IMG/VR virus record: IMGVR_UViG_3300036846_000412
Location: 1 to 26,125 of that record
DNA from: a virus
Length of the DNA: 26,125 bases
Strand: one strand, 5' to 3'
Shown in pieces: positions 10,826-18,720 of the stretch (position 1 is the first letter of the stretch; each line of letters begins with the position of its first letter). Under the pieces are notes generated by a model. That model was not told the origin of the DNA. It worked only from the letters and a program-made list of their open reading frames with translations, and did no database searches. Made by a program: the position numbers and the translations under genes.

Positions 10826-12060
10826 GTGCGGCCGTAGATGCGGAGGACGCTGCCGGTGGCGAGGTTTGCGGTGTTGCGGCCGCCGATCTGGACGCGGTTG
10901 ATCGCGGCGGTGCTGTTCCAGGCGCAGCCGCCACGGATCGTCCTCAGGTTGGTCGACAGGTTGGTGTCCATCGAGAATGAGTCGTACATGTAGTGCTTCA
11001 GCCAGCTCGTCGACGCGTACCCGGGGACGACGATCTGCACGATTCCGAACGAGTTCGCGAGGCCGGCGTTTCCGGGGACGCCGCCGCAGGTCGGCTGGGT
11101 TGTCCCGACCGCCTCGGAGCCTGAGGCGCTCGTGGCTGCGGCCTGGATCAGTTCGTTGTAGTAGTGGCCGGCGCCGTCGTTGTTGAAGTTGAGGTAGACG
11201 GTCTCACCGGCGGCGCTGTTGGTGCCGCGGGCGATCAGGACCAGGATCAGATCGTTGTAGCTGCCGCTGATCGACGACACGTCGATGATGCCGGGCGACG
11301 ACAGCGTAGTTGTCGACAGCAGCGTCCAGGCGCCGCCGCCGCCCGCCGCAGCCGCCCATTTCACACCTGTCGTCTGCGTCGAATCGGCGGTGAGGATGGT
11401 GCCGTCCGCGCCGACGGTCAGCTTGGAGGCGGTGTCGGCGCCGGTGCCGACGGCCAGATCTCCTTTCGCGTCCCAGATCGTGTCCGCGACGACGCCGCCG
11501 GACGGGAGCGTCGTCCATTTCACACCGAGCGTCTGCGTCGAATCCGCGGCGAGCACCTGGCCGTTCGAGCCGACGGGCAGCCGGCCGACAACATCGTTGG
11601 CGGAGGCGGCGAACAGGTCGCCTTTCGCGTCCGCGTCGATCCACAGGACCGGCCGCTTCGGCACCCACGATGAGGAGCCGGCGTCCCATGTCAGCGCCTG
11701 CTCGTCGGAGGGTGTCGGGGCGGTGACGTCGCCGACGTCGTCGAGATGCGCGACCGTCCCGCCGGTGGGCGTCACCCAGTGCGTGTCGTAATCCGTGTTC
11801 GAGGCTTTCTCGAGCGCCTGCCCTGTCGTGCCGCCCGCGGGGACACCGACGCCGTCCGTCCCGTCTGTTCCGTCTGCGCCGGCGGCGCCTGTCGCTCCTG
11901 TGGCGCCGGTCGCCCCGGTCGCGCCTGTGGCGCCTGTAGGCCCTGCGGGGCCGGTGCCGCCGCCGCCGGCGACGGTGATGACGGCCGGGTTGGTGGGGTC
12001 AGGGGTGACGGTGAGCCCAGCGCCCCAGATGATCTTCGAGAACTTCGTAGCCTCGGTCAC
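10822..12060 (-). CDS. Collagen-like tail fibre protein
   Basis: The 412-residue protein has a short N-terminal attachment segment, a collagen-like stretch at about residues 35-70 (GPAGPTGATGATGATG, GTDGTDG) and a repeated fibre motif found twice: AKGDLFAASANDVVGRLPVG and AKGDLAVGTGADTASKLTVG. Each repeat continues with an ADSTQT-GVKW phrase. The C-terminal half (from about 245) is a beta-rich domain ending LRIYGRT, a likely host-binding head. Gly-X-Y repeats form trimeric fibre stems in phage tails. The GTG start overlaps the stop of the coiled-coil gene (GTGA). A DDVGDVTAPTPSDEQAL segment is similar to one in the tail protein at 69-806. Confidence 0.85.
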   Translation of the reverse strand: MTEATKFSKIIWGAGLTVTPDPTNPAVITVAGGGGTGPAGPTGATGATGATGATGATGAAGADGTDGTDGVGVPAGGTTGQALEKASNTDYDTHWVTPTGGTVAHLDDVGDVTAPTPSDEQALTWDAGSSSWVPKRPVLWIDADAKGDLFAASANDVVGRLPVGSNGQVLAADSTQTLGVKWTTLPSGGVVADTIWDAKGDLAVGTGADTASKLTVGADGTILTADSTQTTGVKWAAAAGGGGAWTLLSTTTLSSPGIIDVSSISGSYNDLILVLIARGTNSAAGETVYLNFNNDGAGHYYNELIQAAATSASGSEAVGTTQPTCGGVPGNAGLANSFGIVQIVVPGYASTSWLKHYMYDSFSMDTNLSTNLRTIRGGCAWNSTAAINRVQIGGRNTANLATGSVLRIYGRT

Positions 12061-12218
12061 CGCGCCACCGGCTGCTTGCCGTTCTGGGTCGCGTGGTCAC
12101 GCTCGAGCTCGGCGAGCCGGCCGCTGAGGCGGTCGCGTTCGACCTGGAGGCTTTCGGCGCGGATGATGGCTCGGCCGAGCAGCAGCGCGACGCGGTCGTT
12201 GATGTCGTCCGGGTTCAT
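12057..12218 (-). CDS. 53-residue coiled-coil tail protein
   Basis: The protein begins MNPDDINDRVALLLGRAIIR and continues as one charged helix (ESLQVERDRLSGRLAELERD) with heptad-like spacing of leucines and valines, then a polar tail. It fits a short coiled coil. The ATG overlaps the upstream stop (ATGA) and its TGA overlaps the fibre gene start, so it is clearly part of the tail operon. It may be a small trimerisation or assembly factor for the fibre; I do not recognise a family. Confidence 0.72.
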   Translation of the reverse strand: MNPDDINDRVALLLGRAIIRAESLQVERDRLSGRLAELERDHATQNGKQPVAR

Positions 12219-12718
12219 CCGCCGCTGTAAACGAGATGGTCGGTGGCGACGTCGACGTAGATGGCGCCGAGCACGTGCGGGTCGGAGAACGGCAGCCCGG
12301 CCATGATGATGTTGCCGGCCGCGGTGACCGAAATGTCGCCGGACGCTGACAGGCTGATCGGCCCGCCGGACGTGCTGATGTCGACGCCGTCGCTGCCGCT
12401 CGCTTCGATCAGGACCCGGCCGCTGCTGCTGGTGTTGTTGAGGCTGATGTCGCCGTCCGTAATGTTTTTGAGGGTGATGCCGCCGTTGCTGCCGACGTCG
12501 ATGCCGTTCCCGGACGTGTCGAAGATCTCGATGCCGTATCCGGACGGGCTCGTGTCGGTGCCGTCGGTTTCGATGTACAGCCACTGGCCGGCCTGCGGAT
12601 AGGTGTCGAACATGATTCCGCCGGGGCCGGCGCCGCCGACGGACTCGTACTGGATGCGGACGGTGTCGGCGCCGCCGTGCTCATGGTCTCTGCGGTGAAG
12701 GACAGGCTTGTCCGGCAT
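12215..12718 (-). CDS. Beta-helix-like tail or baseplate protein
   Basis: The 167-residue protein has an N-terminal MPDKPVLHRRDHEHGGADTV segment typical of phage tail-fibre attachment sequences (HRRDHEHGGADT-type). A glycine-, serine- and isoleucine-rich region follows with short repeats such as GDISL, GVDIS and GNIIM. These suggest stacked beta turns as in trimeric tail-fibre shafts. The ending (VLGAIYVDVATDHLVYSGG) resembles fibre C-termini. The ATG at 12718 makes a TGATG junction with the upstream gene; a GTG one codon earlier is also present. It is a virion component by context. Confidence 0.75.
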   Translation of the reverse strand: MPDKPVLHRRDHEHGGADTVRIQYESVGGAGPGGIMFDTYPQAGQWLYIETDGTDTSPSGYGIEIFDTSGNGIDVGSNGGITLKNITDGDISLNNTSSSGRVLIEASGSDGVDISTSGGPISLSASGDISVTAAGNIIMAGLPFSDPHVLGAIYVDVATDHLVYSGG

Positions 12719-14127
12719 CACGGGAACATGGTGAGGTCGTCGAAATAGGCGCGCGACGACAGGTCGAGGGTCAGGGTGACGTCGTCGTAGACGGGGTTCA
12801 ACGGGTTGACCTGTTCGTGGACGCCTTCGATGAAGAACTGTGCGGCTGTCCCGTCGGTGTCGGGGTCGAAGCCGCCGCCGCCGGGGGAGCCGACGGTGAT
12901 GTCGACCAGGTCGGCGATCTCAACGCCGCACAGCAGCGCCCACGTCGCAGCTGCGTGCGGCGCGTCGGGACTGACGGTGCGGAACCCGCAGGTCGTAACC
13001 CGGTTTTTCGGCTGCGCGTAGTTGTGGCCGTAGAACGCAGTGAACCGTCCGACCTCATCCACCGACGTGCTGCCGCTGACAAAGGTGCCGCCTTCCCAGC
13101 CGCGCAACGTGAGCAGGCTCTCAGCCGACCAGGCGCGGATCCCGTACTGGTCCTGCGACGTGCTGTTGTCGGTGCGGACCCACGCGATCTCTCGAGCGGG
13201 GATCTGGTAGCCGTCGGTGTTGATCTCGTACGCGGGCGTGCAGTACGCCTGGTTGATGACTTTCGCCAAACCGCGGTTGAACGCGAACTCGCGGATGTGC
13301 GCGACACCTGACCCGCCGGCGACGGCTGCGCCGTCGCCGGCGTGCCAGTGGTGCCAGTCCCACGCGGCGTCGCCGGCGCTGGCGGCGGTGCCAGCCGGGT
13401 CGAACTTCGCCAACCGGCCGTGGACGGCGAGGCGGCCGGTTCTGCCTTCGCAGTAGGCGTTCGACACGGCCGGAAATTCCGCGTCGGTTGCTTCTTGAAT
13501 CACGGTCATGATGTTTTCGGTGGGCGCATAGGTCGACGTGGCCATTTCGACGTTGCCTGTGAACACGACGAACCAGTCCGGGTCGATGCCGGCCTGGCCG
13601 AGAACACCCTGGATGCGCAGCTGCATGCTCTCGTTCGCGAACACGATCTGGCCGACGCTGTCCGGGGCGATGATCGCGGGGTCGCCGCCGAAGACCGGTG
13701 CCCCGTCGGGGCCCGGGGTCATCTGGATCGCCGACAAGATCTCGAACAGGTCGACGCAGCTGATCTGCAGCATGTTGACCTGCTGCGACGGGTCGAACGT
13801 GTAGTCCATCTCCTCGATGAACCCACGGAACCGCGTCACCCACTCGTCCGTGACGGGGTTGTACCGGCCCAACGCGATCTGCAGCAACGGTTCGATCTCA
13901 CCGTAGTAGGGACCGTCCGGGTTCGTCGGGTCCAAGATGCCGTCGCGGTCAGCGATCTGGACGGTCGCGCGGCCGGTGTCGGTGCGGTCCAGCTCGTACT
14001 GGCGGCCACGGTCGATCGTGTACGACGTGACCAGGTTCGGGCTGTCGTCGAGCCTCGTCCAGACGCAGTCGTACAGCAGGCTGGACTGGCCGAACGCAAC
14101 GTTGACGCGCCCGACGGGGTCAGCCAC
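12718..14127 (-). CDS. Minor tail protein (tail tip/baseplate)
   Basis: The 469-residue protein directly follows the tape measure gene, where distal tail and baseplate hub proteins are normally encoded. The N-terminal part includes a strand-rich region (RGRQYELDRTDTGRATVQIA, DRDGILDPTNPDGPYYG) common in actinophage minor tail proteins, then FRGFIEEMDYTFDP, resembling hub-like domains that bind the tail tube end. The C-terminal end (GVHEQVNPLNPVYDDVTLTL) is also characteristic of these tail proteins. The GTG at 14127 overlaps the tape measure stop by 8 bases and has GGAGGGG five bases upstream, a strong start. Confidence 0.8.
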   Translation of the reverse strand: MADPVGRVNVAFGQSSLLYDCVWTRLDDSPNLVTSYTIDRGRQYELDRTDTGRATVQIADRDGILDPTNPDGPYYGEIEPLLQIALGRYNPVTDEWVTRFRGFIEEMDYTFDPSQQVNMLQISCVDLFEILSAIQMTPGPDGAPVFGGDPAIIAPDSVGQIVFANESMQLRIQGVLGQAGIDPDWFVVFTGNVEMATSTYAPTENIMTVIQEATDAEFPAVSNAYCEGRTGRLAVHGRLAKFDPAGTAASAGDAAWDWHHWHAGDGAAVAGGSGVAHIREFAFNRGLAKVINQAYCTPAYEINTDGYQIPAREIAWVRTDNSTSQDQYGIRAWSAESLLTLRGWEGGTFVSGSTSVDEVGRFTAFYGHNYAQPKNRVTTCGFRTVSPDAPHAAATWALLCGVEIADLVDITVGSPGGGGFDPDTDGTAAQFFIEGVHEQVNPLNPVYDDVTLTLDLSSRAYFDDLTMFP

Positions 14128-16738
14128 GGGCGCCCCTCCGGATCTGCGGCCTCGCCTTCGCTCTTTTCGCGATCTGGTTTTCGAGCCCTGCGACGTCTTG
14201 GACGCCGTGCATGTGGACGCCGCCGTGGATCGTGAACAGGTGCGGTGTTCCGGGCGCCGCACCGGTCGGTGTCGTCATCGCCAACCCGACCTCGAGCCGG
14301 TGTTTCTGCTCGTAGGTGAGCCCCTGCCCGAACCTGTTCACCAGCGCCGTCGCGGACATGTACTTGAACACGACCCGCTGCACCTGCTGCGTCGTCTGGT
14401 CGGTCTGCGTTGCGGTGTCGAGCGCGGTCTTCGCGGCGGCGGCGGCGCTGTCGAGCTGCTGCTGCCGCAGATCCTGGATCGTTTTCTGGGTCGCGATGAT
14501 GTCGAGCTGGTCGGCGTGCTGTTTCCTCTGCAACGCCAGATAGTTCTGCTGCGCGGTGATGTCGTCCGACAGCGAGCTCGTGAGACCAGCCCTCGCGATG
14601 GCGACCTGGCCGGCGTGCAACGCAGCCTGCTGCGCCTGCTGCGCCGCGTCCTGTCTCGCCTGTTTCGCGGCGTCGGCCCGTTGCTTCTGCAGATCCCTGA
14701 TCTGCCCTTCGACGTCGAGCAGCTTCTGCTGCAACGTGAGGTTGCCGCGGTCGGTCGACAGCTGCTGCTCGAGCAGCGTCCGTTCCCGCTGCAACGAACC
14801 AAGGATCGCGTTCGTGTTGCCGGCCAAACCCGCCCGTTGGACGGCGAGGTCGGCGACGTCGATCGCGCGTTGCCTGTCCGCCGCCAGCTGCTGCTGCGCC
14901 GCGGCCTGGGCGTCTTTGGCGTTCTGCGCAACCTGTTTCTGGTCGCCGGCGATCTGCCGGGTGATCCCGACCAGCGTGTCGCCCAGCGTCAGCTTCCGGG
15001 TGACGTCCTTCGTCGCGGCGATGCGTTCCTGGACGAGCGCGGCGATCTGGCGGAGTCGGCTGATCTGGCCGCGTAGCGTGGGGATGTCCTGGACGCGGTC
15101 GAGTGACCGGCTGATCATCTGGTCGAACCACGTGTTCCGCTGGCCCACGGACGCGCCCGGCCGCGGCGTACCAGCCGCCCCGGTTAGGCCCGGCGGGCCG
15201 CCCGGGAACGATCCGGCTACCTGCGCCGGCGTGCCGACGGCGCCGGCGAGGCCGGGCGGGTTCATCGGCGTGATCTCCGGGGGCGAGCCGGACGGGCCGG
15301 CCAGATGGAGGAAATGCGCGATGTCGTACGCCTTCGAACCCCACCCGTATGCGGCCTTCCCGAGACCGGCCCTGTCAAGAAGCCCGGCGAGACCTGTCGC
15401 GCCCTTGTAGATCGCGTAGATTTCGATCGTCGCGCGGTACGGGTTCGCAGACAGGTTGGTCAGGCCGCCCTGTAGCCCCTTCACCTTCCCCTTCGACTGC
15501 TCAGCGTTGGCGCCAACCTGTTTCACGCCGCCGGCGATGCCAAGGAACTCTTGCGCGATCTTCGCGGTCTTGAACGCGACCAGCACGCCGAGCAGCAGCT
15601 TCAGCGACTCCTTCGTCGACCCGGTCACCGAGTTCAGCACGTCGAACGCGCCCTTCAGGCCGTCAACGGCGGTCTTCAAGACGGAGATCGCGTCCTTCAA
15701 CACGCCGACGCCTGCAGCAGCGTCCCGTTGGATCTCACCGGTCCTGTTGGCCTTGTCGAGCCATTTCGAGACGGAGTCCAGGTACTTGTTCATGACCGGC
15801 AGCAGTGCGGTGCCGATGATCTTCTCGGTGTCGAACAGGACAGCGCTGAACTTCTCGGACGGTGTCGTCGCTGCGGCGGCCTGGCCGCGGAGCTTCGCGT
15901 ACGCCTCCGCGATCAGCTCGAGCCCGTGCGCCTGCTTGTCCAGCCCCGGCACGGCCCGGCGCAGCGCGGTTTCTTGGCCGCCGAACACCTTCGCGACCAC
16001 AGCCGCCGCCGCCGCCAGGTCGATGTTCTTCGCGCGAGCGAGATTGGCGACGCCGAGCTGCAGCCCCATCGACCGGGTGATGCTCCCGGTCGCCCTATCC
16101 AGGATCGTGAGCGCCTTGGCGGAATCGTCGCTCGTGAACCCGTATTTCGCGAGCGAGTTTTCGGCCTGCTCGATCTTGGCCTGGTTGTCCTTGAACGATT
16201 CGCCGGTTGCGCGCATCTGCGTGGCGAGCGACCGTTCCGCGACGGCGGCGCCCTGCGCAACCTCGATCGTCTTCTGGATCGACTCCGTGACGCCTCTGAA
16301 CGCCAAATATCCGCCGGACGCGAACGCCAGCGACCGGGTCAGCCCCTTGAAGACGCCGGTGCCGGACAGCGCTCCCCGAACGCTTTTCGACAACTCACGC
16401 TCGAAATGGCTGACCGACTCGCTTGCGCGGCCGTAGCTGACGCTGGTCTGTCCGAGCTCGCGTTGCAGCCGGTTCTGCGCGTCCGCCGCGAGCCGGGAGG
16501 CGGCGATCTGTTCTGCGCTGCCCCGTTCCGCGGACGCGGCCACCTGCCTGTAGAGCGTGATCTGTTCCCGCAGCCTGGCCTGCGTTTTCACGCTCGCGGC
16601 GATCTGAGCGTCCACGACTTTCTTCGAGGAGACCGTGACTTCGGCGGCGAACTGGGTCGACGCTTTCTCGGCGCCTTTCAGGCCACGGACGAAGTTGTCG
16701 GCGTCGGCGATGACTTCGACGATCAGCTTGCGGGCCAT
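14120..16738 (-). CDS. Tape measure protein
   Basis: The 872-residue protein is the longest in the window and follows the tail chaperone and its frameshifted extension. It is helical and alanine/glutamine-rich. It starts with ARKLIVEVIADADNFVRGLK and a TQFAAEV segment, the usual start of tape measure proteins. A hydrophobic stretch (RATIEIYAIYKGATGLAGLL) lies in the middle, and long coiled-coil repeats (AQAAAQQQLAADRQRAIDVA and similar) occupy the last 300 residues. It sets tail length and is ejected during infection. By the usual rule of about 0.15 nm per residue, the tail would be roughly 130 nm. ATG at 16738 lies immediately after the stop of the frameshift frame. Confidence 0.92.
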   Translation of the reverse strand: MARKLIVEVIADADNFVRGLKGAEKASTQFAAEVTVSSKKVVDAQIAASVKTQARLREQITLYRQVAASAERGSAEQIAASRLAADAQNRLQRELGQTSVSYGRASESVSHFERELSKSVRGALSGTGVFKGLTRSLAFASGGYLAFRGVTESIQKTIEVAQGAAVAERSLATQMRATGESFKDNQAKIEQAENSLAKYGFTSDDSAKALTILDRATGSITRSMGLQLGVANLARAKNIDLAAAAAVVAKVFGGQETALRRAVPGLDKQAHGLELIAEAYAKLRGQAAAATTPSEKFSAVLFDTEKIIGTALLPVMNKYLDSVSKWLDKANRTGEIQRDAAAGVGVLKDAISVLKTAVDGLKGAFDVLNSVTGSTKESLKLLLGVLVAFKTAKIAQEFLGIAGGVKQVGANAEQSKGKVKGLQGGLTNLSANPYRATIEIYAIYKGATGLAGLLDRAGLGKAAYGWGSKAYDIAHFLHLAGPSGSPPEITPMNPPGLAGAVGTPAQVAGSFPGGPPGLTGAAGTPRPGASVGQRNTWFDQMISRSLDRVQDIPTLRGQISRLRQIAALVQERIAATKDVTRKLTLGDTLVGITRQIAGDQKQVAQNAKDAQAAAQQQLAADRQRAIDVADLAVQRAGLAGNTNAILGSLQRERTLLEQQLSTDRGNLTLQQKLLDVEGQIRDLQKQRADAAKQARQDAAQQAQQAALHAGQVAIARAGLTSSLSDDITAQQNYLALQRKQHADQLDIIATQKTIQDLRQQQLDSAAAAAKTALDTATQTDQTTQQVQRVVFKYMSATALVNRFGQGLTYEQKHRLEVGLAMTTPTGAAPGTPHLFTIHGGVHMHGVQDVAGLENQIAKRAKARPQIRRGARG

Positions 16739-16960
16739 CTACTTGGTCTGCTCCGTCACCCAGCTGTGGCAGGCGTCGAGCTGGTAGGGGGTCATGACAC
16801 CGAGGTCACAGGGTCGGAGGTGGCACCAGTGGCCGAGCCACGGCTGCCAGAACCGTTCGCCGGGGTCGAGTCCGGGGGCTGTTCCCCAGTGGCTTCGGAA
16901 CCGTCGCCAGAACCGTCGTTGGGCGACGTCGGCCCGGTCGCGGTCGGAGGGTCCACATCG
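16739..16960 (-). CDS. -1 frameshift extension of the tail assembly chaperone (gpT-like)
   Basis: In the -1 frame relative to the chaperone gene, the stretch from 16960 to the TAG at 16741-16739 is open. It encodes a tryptophan-rich sequence unlike a chance frame: RRFWRRFRSHWGTAPGLDPG, ERFWQPWLGHWCHLRPCDLG and MTPYQLDACHSWVTEQTK. The L-R-P-x-D-L-G-V-M-T-P ending fits C-terminal parts of phage tail chaperones. A -1 slip by ribosomes in the chaperone gene would join it to that protein, as in lambda gpG-gpT. The slip site is not certain; candidates are G-CCC-AAC (16924-16918) and a run of five C (16878-16874). The fusion would be about 167 residues. It ends directly before the tape measure start. 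Confidence 0.7.
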   Translation of the reverse strand, partial: RCGPSDRDRADVAQRRFWRRFRSHWGTAPGLDPGERFWQPWLGHWCHLRPCDLGVMTPYQLDACHSWVTEQTK

Positions 16961-17241
16961 TCAGCGACCTCTTCGCTGACGTCCATGAACACCTTCTCCA
17001 GATCCGACACGGGGATCCGGCCGACCGTCTTGCGGATGCTGCCGGCCGGTTCGCCGGGTTCGCCTCGGGCCACCGAGATGTGGATGAGGCCGGCGATCAG
17101 GCCGGGATGGAACCCTTCGACGTCGGCGACACGGTCGAGCGTCAGCTTCGACCAGTCGTAAAGGACGATCGCTTCGTCGAGGGTCAAATCGTTGACGGCG
17201 ACGAGGTCGTAGTCGCGGCCGTTCACATGGATCTGAGGCAT
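16792..17241 (-). CDS. Tail assembly chaperone (gpG-like)
   Basis: The 149-residue protein has a folded N-terminal domain (MPQIHVNGRDYDLVAVNDLT, DEAIVLYDWSKLTLDRVADV, HISVARGEP) and then a low-complexity, serine/glycine/threonine-rich tail from about residue 95. The position before the tape measure gene, the acidic helical domain and the change to low complexity where the -1 frame becomes coding all support a gpG-like chaperone, which coats the tape measure protein during tail assembly. The ATG has AGGA seven bases upstream, overlapping the stop of the preceding gene. Confidence 0.82.
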   Translation of the reverse strand: MPQIHVNGRDYDLVAVNDLTLDEAIVLYDWSKLTLDRVADVEGFHPGLIAGLIHISVARGEPGEPAGSIRKTVGRIPVSDLEKVFMDVSEEVADDVDPPTATGPTSPNDGSGDGSEATGEQPPDSTPANGSGSRGSATGATSDPVTSVS

Positions 17242-17250
17242 CGGGTTGTC

Positions 17251-17640
17251 CTAACGGTTGAAGTCGGCGGTGATCCGGTCGACAAGCTCGCCGACGCCCG
17301 CGACGATCTCGTCTGTGTGTCTGTCCAATGCAGGTTGCATGGCGCGGTCCATCAGCAGGTTCGCGAGGTTCGGCCGGGAGCGAGGGTTGCCGCGTCCTCT
17401 CGCTCCGCGTTGTTTCGGGGCGACGTAGATGAGGGTGCGGGTGACACCGACCCGCATCCTCGACCATCTGGGCGACCTGGGCATCCGGCGGATGCTCGAG
17501 CTCGCGAGCCGTTCCGCGTCGGCGGCGACCGGCTCGGCGGCGTGGCGGAGGCCGGTGTTCAGGCCGAACGTCTGCGTTTCAGCGCGGCCGAATCCGGCCT
17601 GCAGTTCCCGCAGCCCCGTGACGGTGACAGCCGGCGGCAT
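17251..17640 (-). CDS. HK97 gp10-like tail component
   Basis: The 129-residue protein begins MPPAVTVTGLRELQAGFGRA, with helical segments, an SSIRRMPRSPRWSRMRVGV strand-rich middle, a glycine/arginine loop (QRGARGRGNPRSRPNLANLL) and a C-terminal helix ending VDRITADFNR. This is the plan of HK97 gp10-type neck proteins. These are usually encoded before the tail tube gene; here the gene lies after it, between tube and chaperone. It is therefore called by pattern with moderate confidence. The ATG lies three bases after the tube stop. Confidence 0.65.
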   Translation of the reverse strand: MPPAVTVTGLRELQAGFGRAETQTFGLNTGLRHAAEPVAADAERLASSSIRRMPRSPRWSRMRVGVTRTLIYVAPKQRGARGRGNPRSRPNLANLLMDRAMQPALDRHTDEIVAGVGELVDRITADFNR

Positions 17641-17643
17641 GGC

Positions 17644-18072
17644 CTACGGGGCGACGGTGCCCCACGCGAACAGCGACCCTGGGGCAGGCCGGAACGTCGC
17701 CGTCGTCTCCGACCGGGCTTCGAGGGCGCCGGAGAGGCCGTTGTAGGCGTACAGGCTGGCGGAGCCGCCGAAGATCGGGTTGGTGGCGCTGGTTCCAGCG
17801 GCGCTGATGGGCTGCAGGAACATCGGGAACGCGCTGCCCGAGTTGTAGAGAGCGTTGAGGGTGGCGTGGACGCTGGCGGCGGCGAAGTCGTTTTCGAACT
17901 GCACCGTGATCGTCTGGTCGGCCAACCCCGGCAGGTATTCCTTGGTGCCGTTCGGGTTGAACCCGGACACGTCGACCTCTGTTTTCGCGGACGGCGTGTC
18001 GACGTTGAACGCGTGGCTGGACAGGTCGACGCCGTTGATCACGACCTTCACATCGTTGAGCAGGAATTTCAT
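17644..18072 (-). CDS. Major tail protein (tail tube)
   Basis: The 142-residue protein starts MKFLLNDVKVVINGVDLSSH, with ATVEV-type strands (KTEVDVSGFNPNGTKEYLPG, QTITVQFENDF), a conserved-looking tail-tube segment and a final ATFRPAPGSLFAWG. The length and beta-rich pattern fit siphovirus tube subunits. AGGAG lies eight bases before the ATG, a strong site as expected for an abundant virion protein. It directly follows two glycosyltransferase genes, so it is a candidate substrate for virion glycosylation; the serine- and threonine-rich loops (SAAGTSATNPIFGGSAS) could be modified, but this is inferred. Confidence 0.85.
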   Translation of the reverse strand: MKFLLNDVKVVINGVDLSSHAFNVDTPSAKTEVDVSGFNPNGTKEYLPGLADQTITVQFENDFAAASVHATLNALYNSGSAFPMFLQPISAAGTSATNPIFGGSASLYAYNGLSGALEARSETTATFRPAPGSLFAWGTVAP

Positions 18073-18075
18073 GGG

Positions 18076-18720
18076 TCATGCTCCTTTCGCTGCGAGCTCG
18101 GTTAGCTGACGCATCATCTGGGCCCTCACCTGAGGCGGGCTGCCAGGGCCGACATGCACGAACCTGGCCGGCTGCTCCGGCGCGTGCGGGTACTGGAGTC
18201 TGAGCGCGTTCCAGCCGACGGGCAGCCAGCAGGTGCGGCCGAGCAACTCGGTGTGTTTCAGCTGCTGGACGGGCCGGCCGCCGTAGCCGAGCAGGTCGTG
18301 GAGGGCGGCTTGTTCCCACCAGGGGTGGAACGTGTACCGGTCGAGCCGCCACATCGCCTCGAGGACGGGCTGCATCGGCTGCCGCAGATACCAGACGCCG
18401 CACGACGGCACGTCGCCTTCCGGTGTCCGGTGGAGGGTGATGCCGTGCCACGCGTCGGCGTCCATGTCGTCGGCGATGTCGACGTCGGGGTCGAGGATGA
18501 GGACGTCGCAGTCGATCCACAGCACCTCGTCGAACTCGTCGAGAGCCTCGAGGAGGCGGGTGATTTTGCCCCACGACGGCGGCCTGGTCAGCATCCTGGG
18601 CGGGTCGGCGACGAGCTCGTAGCCGTGCCGGTCGGCGTAGTCGGCGAACCCGGGGAGGGACAGGTCGAGCAGCTGCTCGAAGTCGCTGCCGACGGCGAAC
18701 GTGACGAGCGCCCGGTTCAC
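18076..18720 (-). CDS. Glycosyltransferase, GMA12/MNN10-like
   Basis: The 214-residue protein has a GT-A-type fold signature. The N-terminal strand ALVTFAVGSDF is followed by a helix and HGYELVAD, then SWGKITRLLEALDEFDEVLW and the metal- and nucleotide-sugar-binding DCD (residues 70-72). A further segment FHPWWEQAALHDLL and a C-terminal FVHVGPG match the galactosyl/mannosyltransferase (GMA12/MNN10) pattern. It should transfer a sugar from a nucleotide sugar to an acceptor; the sugar and target are not readable. The GTG start overlaps the stop of the second glycosyltransferase (GTGA), and the tail tube gene follows four bases after its own stop. It sits inside a virion structural operon. Confidence 0.82.
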   Translation of the reverse strand: MNRALVTFAVGSDFEQLLDLSLPGFADYADRHGYELVADPPRMLTRPPSWGKITRLLEALDEFDEVLWIDCDVLILDPDVDIADDMDADAWHGITLHRTPEGDVPSCGVWYLRQPMQPVLEAMWRLDRYTFHPWWEQAALHDLLGYGGRPVQQLKHTELLGRTCWLPVGWNALRLQYPHAPEQPARFVHVGPGSPPQVRAQMMRQLTELAAKGA

